Shown here one piece after another: positions 8,501 through 15,018 of a stretch of 27,613 nucleotides of DNA. Location: positions 1 to 27,613 of the forward strand of contig JAWXUO010000027.1 of NCBI GenBank assembly GCA_044426355.1, read 5' to 3'. Position numbers and translations under genes: made by a program. Positions within the stretch are counted from its first letter, which is position 1. Each line of letters begins with the position of its first letter. The DNA comes from CAYJLC01 sp044426355 (GTDB lineage Bacteria > Bacillota > Clostridia > Oscillospirales > Butyricicoccaceae). The notes under the pieces are model-generated. The model made no database searches. It was given only the letters and a program-made list of their open reading frames with translations, and was not told where the DNA came from.

Positions 8501-9359
8501 CTCCTAAATCATTATTTATTTGTGATGCAAAAAAATTATCAGCAAAATTATTTACACCAGAGATTACTTGCAAGTTATCTTCATTTTTTCCAAAAGATAA
8601 ACTATCTCCCGTCATATCGCAGTCGCCCTCAAAAGCACTTACAAGCAGTCTTGCTTTAATATCTAAAACCTTAGATGTCTGAAATCCATCTAAATAAATA
8701 TCAGAATATGCCAAATCATTTAAGTCAACATTTTCGCCACCCGACCACAGACAAATCGTTCGTTCTGGTAATTGTTCATTTTCATAAACAACAGATAAAA
8801 CCCAGCCAGCAAAAGCCGAACTCGACGTATATCCATCTACAGATGGAATAAGCGATGGAATACCCTCGACGCTATATTTACCACCACCAGATTTTTTGAT
8901 ATATTCGGTTACATCAGCTATATTGCTGTATTTTTTTCTGCATGTTTCATCTACAATGCCAACTTCTTCCGTTGTCGATTGCGATACTAAATCTATACTT
9001 GCCTTTTCACCATTACTTAAATTAAAAGTTATAGGTTCATTTTTTTCTAAAGACAAATCGCCAGTTTCAATATCAAAATATTCATAGTAATAAGTTCCAC
9101 CCCAAGTAAGCAAAGCGTATAAAACTGTGCTATCATCTGGTATATCAAGATATGCATACGAACCGTTTTCTTCCCATAAAAAAGTAGTTCCTAAACCAAA
9201 ATCCGAGGCTTCTTTTGTTTCGTCAAGACAAATAAAAGCACCAACATTGCCAACAGTACCTTTAACTCTTTCGTCTGTAGCTTTGCTAAGACCTTGCGTA
9301 TTTCCTGTAAATGTTATAGCTCCTTTTGAAACTGTTTTAAAAACAGGATTTAAAGCCAT
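5586..9359 (-). CDS. DUF11-repeat surface protein with C-terminal SPOCS domain
   Basis: A 1257-residue protein, probably a structural component of the spore surface. Residues 1-355 form an N-terminal domain whose opening KGAITFTGNTQGLSK resembles the start of large DUF11 proteins of Bacillus and Clostridia. Six DUF11-type beta-sandwich repeats follow, starting near 359, 484, 609, 737, 865 and 995. They recur every 125-131 residues with motifs such as KSADVAIAKIGDNITF, TNTG and a later ..FVENSV..ND. Residues 1155-1257 are a SPOCS/DUF3794 domain (VVEVINGVSNEGQRLYGKKL, then PFTTYIVLP), like the two small proteins upstream. There is no signal peptide, transmembrane segment or LPXTG motif, so assembly from the mother-cell cytoplasm is more plausible than secretion. 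The ATG at 9359 has AAAGGAGG with a 6-base spacer. It is the last gene of a four-gene operon. Domain calls are firm; the spore-surface role is inferred. Confidence 0.9.
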   Translation of the reverse strand: MALNPVFKTVSKGAITFTGNTQGLSKATDERVKGTVGNVGAFICLDETKEASDFGLGTTFLWEENGSYAYLDIPDDSTVLYALLTWGGTYYYEYFDIETGDLSLEKNEPITFNLSNGEKASIDLVSQSTTEEVGIVDETCRKKYSNIADVTEYIKKSGGGKYSVEGIPSLIPSVDGYTSSSAFAGWVLSVVYENEQLPERTICLWSGGENVDLNDLAYSDIYLDGFQTSKVLDIKARLLVSAFEGDCDMTGDSLSFGKNEDNLQVISGVNNFADNFFASQINNDLGEIDTRGSFGSLNHDGQNYSNVSGARQGLDITNVDISSFLENSQEEALVRVSTEGDAYFVTTIGLQIDTPQMTTEFVKSADVAIAKIGDNITFTTTITNTGTENLTNIIFVDEDTMNTEFVSNTVMIDKVLEENANPNEGFSIGSLDIGESVTVSFVTCVVATEDNIITNVATIEKENEQGYVITQLSNEVEIDIDYVVLEIVETVDKSEALVDDILTYTVNIKNLSSTPTIDDVFYTSLDENATFIEGSVTIDGVSYEKYDPSVGFSLEDITDEVEISFKVLVNSSAENLVENNSYLTYRYEEISDYLTIYSNDVETAIFVINLEVLKSADSYVKSPNGVITFTFVITNTGTKEAKNVYLNDVLDNSITFVENSVMINDVATKDDITNGIYIGEIGAGEFVTVSFDAEIIENTFEIKNSGFANYEIDILSQTIVKTAYSNEVEIMILSAIIDEIVKKVDYTQAVYGDILTFSAEFENTGDTVASSVVLTEITSEGVEFVENSLYVNDVQYLDANLTKGVKLEDIDPLAKVYVTFCMKVVSSDVEFVTDTLKLDFSYLADETIFSEVVSNEVVVEILKPDIEVFKSSNVDIAVLGDIITYSFKVSNTGGEDLLNVSLTDLLDQNLSFIANTVMIDGVLAENQNPTSKIEIGSILVNESKIVSFDALVSNNVGEAIENQSTVIADYVTDKGILKSIGAKSNICTVKLRFPYLEIEKNADVSVVSLGDIIKYSVKLSNTGDTDLYEVIFTDILSTSVEFVEGSFVLNGEIVNSVDLEQGVFIDKIAILDTATIEYEAKVISGSCNKMIENTAQATFSYQYESSEIKTGKTDIAYVSVIAEISNFKQISLNSKVFVPKVKPDIKTLDNTVANIEIMDYYVVEVINGVSNEGQRLYGKKLIIHGEIKASIEYTEPCDSVHSAHWDIPFTTYIVLPKDYTDNKKIIVSALVENVNSQAITKREVEINTLALVIATIK

Positions 9360-9379
9360 ATATGCCTCCTTTTATAAAA

Positions 9380-9931
9380 TTATCTTGTATAAGTTGCGTA
9401 ATTTTGGCGTGGTTTTGTAAAAGTTTCAAAACTTCCATGTGAATCTACGCAAAAAACTTGCTCACAACCACATTGATTAGGTCTAAAATCAGGACATTTT
9501 TTATGCTCTTTTTCATAATCTACAGTATATCTATTTGGCATTTTGCATGGGTCATATGAATTTTGACAAGAATTACAATTTCCACCAGCAGTTTTAATAA
9601 CCATTTCATCGCCGACTACAGCTTTATTTACAATAATTTTATAAAAACTTTCTTCTTTTGCACAAACATCAAATTGATAAAACCCTTCGCAGTCTGTAAC
9701 CGTGTGTGCTATGCCCACATATTCGCAATCGAAGTCTTTTTTCACAATTTTAACTAACTTTATAAGCGTGTTTGCAATAGGAATACCATTACAATTAATA
9801 ATTTGTCCCCATATGCGTTTTGTTAAAAATTCTTCTACCTGCACATCTGCACGAATTTCTACAGCTGGATTACAAGGGTCTATTTTAATGTCAATTGAGT
9901 TTCCTAAAACTCCATTACTTGATTTATTCAT
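9380..9931 (-). CDS. Cys-rich carboxypeptidase-regulatory-like protein
   Basis: A 183-residue protein with a single carboxypeptidase-regulatory/Cna-B-like beta-sandwich at about residues 38-105: RIWGQIINCNGIPIANTLIKL, then TVTDCEGFYQFDV and YKIIVNKA, the usual layout of that fold. It has 12 cysteines (20, 47, 69, 81, 90, 119, 122, 129, 146, 154, 156, 161), most of them in the C-terminal tail with CNSC and CGC pairs. No signal peptide is visible. Cys-rich cytosolic proteins without export signals are common among spore coat and exosporium components, where disulphides cross-link the layers. That role is an inference supported by the SPOCS neighbours. AAAGGAG lies 7 bases before the ATG. It sits between a SPOCS gene (18-base gap) and the DUF11-SPOCS gene (20-base gap). 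Confidence 0.85.
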   Translation of the reverse strand: MNKSSNGVLGNSIDIKIDPCNPAVEIRADVQVEEFLTKRIWGQIINCNGIPIANTLIKLVKIVKKDFDCEYVGIAHTVTDCEGFYQFDVCAKEESFYKIIVNKAVVGDEMVIKTAGGNCNSCQNSYDPCKMPNRYTVDYEKEHKKCPDFRPNQCGCEQVFCVDSHGSFETFTKPRQNYATYTR

Positions 9932-9949
9932 AAAACTCTCCTTTAATAT

Positions 9950-10402
9950 TTAGTTTACATTTATTAAAAGCATAATGCATTTTTGAATATGTCTTGCATC
10001 TAGCATTTTTGCTTCAAAAGACTCAATATATGGTGTAACTTTCAAATTTTCTTCTATATCGCACTCGTTTGCGTCTTCGGGAAGTATAATAAAGAAGCTT
10101 TTGTGGGTTTCAAAACATTCTGCATGAACAGGCTGTGTTTTGTAGTCAGCTACATACATAGTTTTTTCTTTTATACAAATATTTACCAAAAGTTTGTTGC
10201 CCGAAAGAATTTGCCCCTCGTTTGACACCCCTTTTTCTGTTTTCACAAGTTTAAAATCCTTGACAGTTACAGAAATCAAAGTATCTAAAAGTCTTTCTAT
10301 ATCAGGGCTGTCCAGCCCTATTTCTTGAACTTCATTTATAATTTCTTGTTTAAAAACAGAAACTTTTTCAGGAATATTATAAGCGTTTGTTAAATTTACC
10401 AT
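9950..10402 (-). CDS. SPOCS (DUF3794) domain protein
   Basis: A 150-residue protein consisting of a short N-terminal region and one SPOCS/DUF3794 domain from about residue 50. The domain is marked by FKLVKTEKGVSNEGQILSG and NKLLVNI, then a YVAD element and FFIILPEDA. SPOCS domains occur in SipL, where they contact the spore morphogenetic protein SpoIVA, and in other coat-associated proteins; the role here is inferred from this and the context. The ATG has AGGAGG with a 5-base spacer. The gene lies 9 bases after the other small SPOCS gene. The central part is diverged from it, for example the usual VPF before the LP motif is replaced by THK, so the two are not recent duplicates. Confidence 0.88.
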   Translation of the reverse strand: MVNLTNAYNIPEKVSVFKQEIINEVQEIGLDSPDIERLLDTLISVTVKDFKLVKTEKGVSNEGQILSGNKLLVNICIKEKTMYVADYKTQPVHAECFETHKSFFIILPEDANECDIEENLKVTPYIESFEAKMLDARHIQKCIMLLINVN

Positions 10403-10411
10403 AAAAACCTC

Positions 10412-10891
10412 CTAGCAAATATCAGCTTGTGCAAGATACGTTATATTTCCGAAAATACATTTATCTCCAGATTTTTTTATATACATATCTTCCACATAAA
10501 TTTCAGGTTTTGCAATGGTCAAACATTCAAAATCATTTGGTAAAACAATATAGTCGCAAAAAGGAATAATTACCGTGTAACTTTCTACTCTATTGTCTAA
10601 AGTGTCTGCAATATAAGTTGCTTTTAGTGTAAATTCCCCTATCACCATTAGTTTATTGCCTGTAATAATTTGACCTTCTACAGAAGTGCCAACAGAAGTT
10701 TTCACCACCTTAAAACTGCTTATTTTTGTGTCTACAGACATTTTCAAAATATCTTTTATAGGTGCTTTGCAGTCATCTATACAAAAATTTACATCTATAG
10801 TACTTTGTTTAAAAGTATTATTTGTTTTTTTACAATAATACTCGTTAAATTTCCCACTATATTCTATAAGATTTCTAGTGAATTTTGCCAT
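10412..10891 (-). CDS. SPOCS (DUF3794) domain protein, first gene of operon
   Basis: A 159-residue protein with a SPOCS/DUF3794 domain from about residue 58: FKVVKTSVGTSVEGQIITG, NKLMVIGEF, YIADT, then IPFCDYIVLPNDF. The frame is open to an ATG at 10915, but AAAAGGAGG (10898-10906) would then lie inside the coding region as KRR. It sits 6 bases before the ATG at 10891, so that is the start. The N-terminal 50 residues include Cys20, Cys37 and Cys41, outside the domain core. It is the promoter-proximal gene of the SPOCS/Cys-rich/DUF11 operon and has a sporulation-type promoter about 57 bases upstream. Most likely a spore coat or exosporium assembly protein, by analogy with SPOCS-containing SipL; not proven by sequence. 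Confidence 0.88.
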   Translation of the reverse strand: MAKFTRNLIEYSGKFNEYYCKKTNNTFKQSTIDVNFCIDDCKAPIKDILKMSVDTKISSFKVVKTSVGTSVEGQIITGNKLMVIGEFTLKATYIADTLDNRVESYTVIIPFCDYIVLPNDFECLTIAKPEIYVEDMYIKKSGDKCIFGNITYLAQADIC

Positions 10892-10947
10892 ATTTTGCCT
10901 CCTTTTTATGTGCATAATTTTTAGTTATCAAAAAACTATTACAAGTT

Positions 10948-10974
10948 TAGTGTATGCACAGTTGCTACATCGTG
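10948..10974 (-). promoter_or_regulatory. Mother-cell sigma K/E-like promoter
   Basis: Read on the - strand, CATACACTA at 10956-10948 matches the B. subtilis sigma-K -10 pattern CATAnnnTA and also the sigma-E form CATACAnT. CAC at 10974-10972 supplies an AC-type -35 with a 15-base spacer, 1-2 bases short of the usual sigma-K spacing. No TTGACA/TATAAT pair is visible here. It lies about 57 bases upstream of the first SPOCS gene. Confidence 0.6.
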
Positions 10975-11287
10975 ACACAATTATTTTAAGTCAAAAAAAC
11001 TTGACAAGCACCGAAATACCCTTAAAGATTTGTTTCATTTTTCATAAACTTTCAGTTGATTTTTCATTAAAACTACGTTAAAAATCTAAACACAGCTTTA
11101 AAACAGCACTAAAATGTATATTTTATGTTCAAATATGCAATAATTTTAAAGTTCTTAAATACAAATGTAAATTTTTTGTATACAAAAAAATTAAAATGGT
11201 TCAAAAAGTTAAAAAACACCTCTAAAATCATTCGTTTTTTGCATTTATACGTATATTATTATTACGAAAACATCTTTTTTAAAAACA
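10975..11287. other. Very AT-rich intergenic region
   Basis: The gap between the divergent SPOCS operon and the diguanylate cyclase gene. Short frames here have low-complexity Lys/Phe/Tyr-rich translations with no ribosome binding site, so I read no gene. No terminator or known riboswitch was recognised. Confidence 0.5.
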
Positions 11288-11317
11288 TAGACAAAATATA
11301 CCATTATATGATATAAT
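11288..11317 (+). promoter_or_regulatory. Sigma-A promoter for diguanylate cyclase operon
   Basis: TAGACA (11288-11293) and TATAAT (11312-11317) with an 18-base spacer; TG one base before the -10 makes it an extended -10 promoter. The predicted untranslated leader is about 120 bases, long enough to carry regulation. Confidence 0.65.
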
Positions 11318-11344
11318 ATTTGATATTGTTAAGAAATAAGATTA

Positions 11345-11377
11345 TTATAAGTGTATTTTTAGAAAATCCACTTATAA
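11345..11377 (+). promoter_or_regulatory. Long hairpin in diguanylate cyclase leader
   Basis: TTATAAGTG (11345-11353) pairs with CACTTATAA (11369-11377), and inside it ATTTT pairs with AAAAT around a TAG loop, leaving one mismatch. It is not followed by a T tract, so it is not a terminator. It could protect the mRNA or regulate translation. No c-di-GMP riboswitch motif was recognised. Confidence 0.4.
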
Positions 11378-11443
11378 ATAAATATGTAAATTTTGATTTT
11401 TTATAGTAAATTTTTAAGTTACACCGGCGAAAAGAGGTTTAAA

Positions 11444-12574
11444 ATGGTCGAAAGAAGAAAATTGAATTTTGTTTGGATAATAATTAGCATACTTTCTGTT
11501 ATATTTGCTGTAATCACTTTTAAAATAAACGAACTAATGGAAACGCAAACAAATATGGTAAGTGATTTATCTCAAGTGGAATACCTAAGTTCTAGCACAC
11601 AGCGATTATCACGAATGGTTATTACTGGAGATAAAGACGACAAGCTAGTTTATTATATTGACGATGAAACGAGCCAAAGCTTAAATTTCACTAGTGAAAA
11701 CAGTCTTTCTTTGATAGAAAATGATGATGTTCGTAAAATTTCAGACCAAGTTATTGAAAATTGGAAAATTTTATATACACTTTTTGATTTAGACGAAAAT
11801 GATTCTGAAGCAACTTATGACATAGATAGTATTAAGCTCGCAAGTGATAATCATTTTAGCAGTATGACGGACTTATCACTGTTAATTACTTCAAAAACAT
11901 ACGAATTATCTGCTGAAATAGATGAATTACAGATATATAGCTATATATGTTTAATTTTAATTGTATTTAGTTTAGGTAATTACCTAATTTCAACAACTAT
12001 AGCTCTAAAAAGTAGTGCAGAGCTTGCAATTATCGCATCACTCGACAATGCAACTGGACTTTATAACCGTTCTAAATGTCAAGAGCTTTTCAAAGATGGA
12101 ATAACTCCTAATAATCGTGAACAACAGCAAGCTATCATTGTGATAGACTTAAACGACCTTAAAAAAGCAAACGACGTGCATGGACACCGAGTTGGGGACG
12201 AATTAATCACTTCTTTTGCAAATATACTAAAAGATGCAATTAATCTACACAGCAAAAAACCGTTTTTAGGACGTTATGGTGGCGATGAATTTGTAGTTTT
12301 CTATAATGACATCGAAAATGAAGACGAAATTAAAAGCTTTATGAGCGAACTTTCGTATCTTGTTGATGAATTTAATAAGCAAGAAAGCAGAAAATATGTT
12401 GTTTCATATGCTATAGGCTATGCAATAAATATTAGTGGCGACGAAAAACTGTCAACACGTCAACTTTTTGAAGAAGCTGACGAAAATATGTATGAAAATA
12501 AAAAACAAATAAAAAAAGCTAAACTTCTAGAAAATATAGAAGTAAACGAAAAAGGTGGTGAGGTTCTTGCGTAA
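11444..12574 (+). CDS. Membrane diguanylate cyclase (GGDEF)
   Basis: Makes the second messenger c-di-GMP from two GTP. The 376-residue protein has a transmembrane helix at about 8-26 and an extracytoplasmic helical sensor at about 27-163. The sensor opens with a YLSSSTQRLSRM motif resembling NarX/PilJ-type four-helix sensor domains. A second transmembrane helix lies at about 166-185, and a GGDEF domain from about 200 contains DNATGLYNR and RYGGDEF (279-283), so the active-site motif is intact. The RxxD inhibitory site is absent: the equivalent residues are SKKP. I start at ATG 11444, with AGAGG 6 bases upstream; an earlier in-frame ATG at 11393 has no ribosome binding site. The end overlaps the solute-binding gene by 8 bases, implying coupled translation and a shared signalling task. 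Confidence 0.9.
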   Translation: MVERRKLNFVWIIISILSVIFAVITFKINELMETQTNMVSDLSQVEYLSSSTQRLSRMVITGDKDDKLVYYIDDETSQSLNFTSENSLSLIENDDVRKISDQVIENWKILYTLFDLDENDSEATYDIDSIKLASDNHFSSMTDLSLLITSKTYELSAEIDELQIYSYICLILIVFSLGNYLISTTIALKSSAELAIIASLDNATGLYNRSKCQELFKDGITPNNREQQQAIIVIDLNDLKKANDVHGHRVGDELITSFANILKDAINLHSKKPFLGRYGGDEFVVFYNDIENEDEIKSFMSELSYLVDEFNKQESRKYVVSYAIGYAINISGDEKLSTRQLFEEADENMYENKKQIKKAKLLENIEVNEKGGEVLA

Positions 12575-14255
12575 AAACAATAATAAATCAGAAAATACAG
12601 AAGAAATATATGCAGGAACAGTTGATGTTGAAGCTATTAAAAACAAACTAAAAAAACAAAAACTTATTTTACAAAGTGTTTTTATTTTAGTTTTTGTGTT
12701 GTTGGGAATTTTTTACTTTATAAATAGAAATAATGAACTTGCAAAACAAGATTACATAGGTGGAAATATAATTCGTTTAGGTAATGATGGTGGCTCAGCT
12801 GATGGTGATACTTCTGTAGCAAACCCATGGACAAATCCTTCTTTTATGAATGCATTAGTTTTTAAAAGTTTGTTCTTAGCAGACAGCACTTTCACCGAAA
12901 TAATGCCTTGTATAGGCGAAAAATATGAACTTTTAGATGACGATATGACGTATGTTATCACTATTAATGATGATTTATTTTGGTCAGACGGTGTTCCTAT
13001 AACCGTAGATGATATAGTTTTTAGTTTCGAAGCGTTTTTCAAATGCACCTTTGTAAACTCTACTTTATCAGCAACTTTTAATAGAATTGAAGGCGTTTCT
13101 GATTATGTAGATGGCAAATCTAGCACAATTTCGGGGATAACTTCTAGTGGAAACACAGTTAGTTTTAAATTAACAGCTCCATATAGCAATTTTGCTCTTA
13201 TGCTAACTCAATTTACTCCACTTCCAAAACATATTTTAGAAGACACCGATTTATCCACTCTAACAGAAGGACACGAGTTTTTCTTAAATACAAATCCAAT
13301 TTGCAGTGGACCATATATCGTATCATCTGTAGATGACAATAATAATTTAGTTTTAACACATAATCCATATTACACTGGAGCAAAATCTGATATCGAAACA
13401 ATTTTGATGTGTTGGGACTATGATAATGAAGTTATTGACTATTATTCTACAACCGACCCTACAAAAATGGTTAGTTATCGCTCTATGAAAGGATATGTTG
13501 AATATCCGATTGACGTATATTTTTACAGATACTTTTTGTTCAATTTGATAAATACAGAGGACGGTTCAGGTTCTACAGCTATGGACGATGTACGAGTTCG
13601 ACAAGCTATATATCATGCGATAGACATAGAAAAGCTCGCAAGTGAGCTTTATTTTGGCAAAACTACTTTAGTTCATGGTGGTTCTATGAACCTTGCAAAT
13701 GAATTATTTGAGTATAATCCAGAAAAAGCAAAAGAATTATTAATCGAGGCTGGATATGATTTTGACAGACCTTTCCACATTGCATACTATTCTGGCGATG
13801 CGACTTCTCGTATTTTAGTAGAAAGAGTTGCCTCTTATCTAGAAGACGTTGGCCTTACTGTAACTTACGCAAGAACTTCTTCTTCATCTGAACTATACGA
13901 AGAGGCACGATATGATATTTTACTTAAAAATCTATCAACTTTAACTGTTGTAGACTGGTATAACGAATTTTTATCTACAAATACTACAATTACTCAAATT
14001 TTAGGTGATACTGGTGAGTTTGATGATTTAATTGTAAGTTTAACATCTGCAAGCAGTAGCGAAACATATAACGAAGTTTTGCAACAATTAGTTGACTTAG
14101 AACAAGAATTACTTTATAAATTGCCAATGTTTTTATTAAATGATGCATCTTATATTAATTCTAACAGACTATCTGTCCCAGATGATATGACTTTTGGAAA
14201 CACTCGCTTTTTATCAGATATTAGATTTGATGAATGGTATGTAATTAAAGAATAA
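12567..14255 (+). CDS. Membrane-anchored family-5 solute-binding protein
   Basis: An extracytoplasmic oligopeptide/nickel-type (SBP_bac_5) binding domain held by an N-terminal signal anchor. A basic cytoplasmic tail precedes a hydrophobic helix at about residues 33-53, and there is no lipobox. The binding fold runs from about 65 to the end, with MTYVITINDDLFWSDGVPIT, then SGPYIVSS, NPYYTGAKSDIETI and DDVRVRQAIYHAIDIEKL, all family signatures. No permease or ATPase gene adjoins it. It overlaps the diguanylate cyclase gene, so it may present a ligand to that sensor rather than feed a transporter; this is inference. The start is uncertain: TTG 12567 has AAAGGTGG 8 bases upstream, whereas GTG 12555 or 12558 lie on that motif. 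A terminator follows. Confidence 0.88.
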   Translation: MRKNNNKSENTEEIYAGTVDVEAIKNKLKKQKLILQSVFILVFVLLGIFYFINRNNELAKQDYIGGNIIRLGNDGGSADGDTSVANPWTNPSFMNALVFKSLFLADSTFTEIMPCIGEKYELLDDDMTYVITINDDLFWSDGVPITVDDIVFSFEAFFKCTFVNSTLSATFNRIEGVSDYVDGKSSTISGITSSGNTVSFKLTAPYSNFALMLTQFTPLPKHILEDTDLSTLTEGHEFFLNTNPICSGPYIVSSVDDNNNLVLTHNPYYTGAKSDIETILMCWDYDNEVIDYYSTTDPTKMVSYRSMKGYVEYPIDVYFYRYFLFNLINTEDGSGSTAMDDVRVRQAIYHAIDIEKLASELYFGKTTLVHGGSMNLANELFEYNPEKAKELLIEAGYDFDRPFHIAYYSGDATSRILVERVASYLEDVGLTVTYARTSSSSELYEEARYDILLKNLSTLTVVDWYNEFLSTNTTITQILGDTGEFDDLIVSLTSASSSETYNEVLQQLVDLEQELLYKLPMFLLNDASYINSNRLSVPDDMTFGNTRFLSDIRFDEWYVIKE

Positions 14256-14258
14256 AAT

Positions 14259-14296
14259 AAAAAGACTACAGATTTTTTCATCTTGTAGTCTTTTTT
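14259..14296 (+). terminator. Rho-independent terminator
   Basis: AAAAAGACTACA (14259-14270) pairs with TGTAGTCTTTTT (14284-14295), a 12-bp stem running into a T tract 3 bases after the solute-binding protein stop codon. Confidence 0.9.
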
Positions 14297-14401
14297 ATAT
14301 AGTAATAAGGAAATTCATTAAGCTAATCATGCAAAAAAATATATAAATTCACAGATTTTTGTATAAATATTAAACACAAACCATCTACACAAATTTCTTA
14401 G

Positions 14402-14560
14402 GGCAACACCTCATAACTATAGTAGTTAATTTTTTTGTCAATATGTGCTAAAATTACGCTGTAATACTTTCGTCTTACGAGTGATTTTTGTGCGACGTTA
14501 CGTAAATTCTACGAAAAAGTTGACTGCTAAGGCGTTAGCCGTTAGCCCAGAGGTGTTGCC
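14402..14560. mobile_element. Miniature inverted-repeat element, long form
   Basis: A 159-bp segment with perfect 11-bp ends, GGCAACACCTC (14402-14412) and GAGGTGTTGCC (14550-14560), flanked on both sides by TTAG (14398-14401 and 14561-14564). The non-palindromic 4-bp direct repeat looks like a target-site duplication. It has no coding capacity. Inside the left end, AACTATAGTAGTT forms a hairpin; near the right end, GCTAAGGC and GCCGTTAGC form another with one bulge. A shorter relative lies at 15762-15841 in the same orientation. It could be a MITE mobilised by a transposase elsewhere, or a structured intergenic repeat. Confidence 0.7.
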
Positions 14561-14848
14561 TTAGGTTTTTATCAATCTAAAACCTTTCCACGTACCGTGT
14601 TTATATTCTCGACTTGCACCATGCCCTGGGGGCATATCTGCAATTTGTTCTATAGAATTATCTAAATCGAAAGCCTCTCCTAAAGATATAACTCGTGCGT
14701 CGGACTCTATGTGAAAATTTTCTCCACACATAAATTGCCAAATGCCATCTTCATCGTGTGTTACAAAGCAAATATCTGCCCTATTTTCTAAAATATGTCT
14801 GCAAGTTATTACAGCAACATTTTCGTCTTCTAAAAATGGAAATTTCAT
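14561..14848 (-). CDS. DUF2185-like (Imm33-type) protein
   Basis: A 95-residue protein resembling DUF2185, a small domain also annotated in immunity proteins (Imm33 type). The hallmarks are CRHILENRADICFVTHDEDGIWQFMCG in the first half, followed by an acidic middle and a C-terminal WKGFRL. No function is established from the sequence, and no toxin gene is adjacent, so an immunity role is not supported here. The ATG at 14848 has GAGG about 10 bases upstream. The stop codon TAA is formed by the 4-bp sequence that flanks the miniature element immediately downstream. An extended -10 promoter candidate lies upstream. Confidence 0.75.
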   Translation of the reverse strand: MKFPFLEDENVAVITCRHILENRADICFVTHDEDGIWQFMCGENFHIESDARVISLGEAFDLDNSIEQIADMPPGHGASREYKHGTWKGFRLIKT

Positions 14849-14902
14849 AGTATATTACCTCGGTTTTTATGTAAATTTGAACGTATCATCAGCTATGTAT
14901 CT

Positions 14903-14931
14903 ATAATACCACAAATTTCATTAAAAGTATA
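14903..14931 (-). promoter_or_regulatory. Candidate promoter for DUF2185 gene
   Basis: On the - strand, TGG precedes TATTAT (14908-14903), an extended -10. The matching -35, TATACT at 14931-14926 with a 17-base spacer, is weak. Confidence 0.45.
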
Positions 14932-14958
14932 TATAAAATGAAAAACTAAATAAATATG

Positions 14959-14995
14959 AAAAAACAGACTATCAAAACGTAATCTCGACAGTCTG
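14959..14995 (-). terminator. Rho-independent terminator after yebC
   Basis: On the - strand, CAGACTGTC (14995-14987) pairs with GATAGTCTG (14973-14965) with one G-U pair, followed by six T (14964-14959). A smaller hairpin, CACTTG/CAAGTG at 15001-15015, lies between it and the yebC stop. Confidence 0.85.
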
Positions 14996-15018
14996 AAATC
15001 CACTTGAAACAAGTGTTT

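Noticed and set aside
6094..9420. Several + strand open frames opposite the DUF11 gene
   Set aside because: They are shadows of the repeat gene: no ribosome binding sites, low-complexity Ser/Phe/Ile-rich translations, and the - strand frame has clear domains along its whole length.
10892..10915. Earlier ATG at 10915 for the first SPOCS gene
   Set aside because: It would place the AAAAGGAGG ribosome binding site inside the coding region, and nothing upstream of 10915 resembles a ribosome binding site.
11125..11316. 63-codon + frame in the AT-rich gap
   Set aside because: Translation is Lys/Phe/Tyr-rich low complexity with no Shine-Dalgarno, and it overlaps the cyclase promoter.
11318..11443. 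c-di-GMP riboswitch in the cyclase leader
   Set aside because: The conserved GEMM core elements were not found; only a simple AT-rich hairpin is present.
14561..14848. Toxin-immunity locus around the DUF2185 gene
   Set aside because: DUF2185/Imm33-type domains occur in immunity proteins, but no polymorphic toxin or secretion gene is adjacent.
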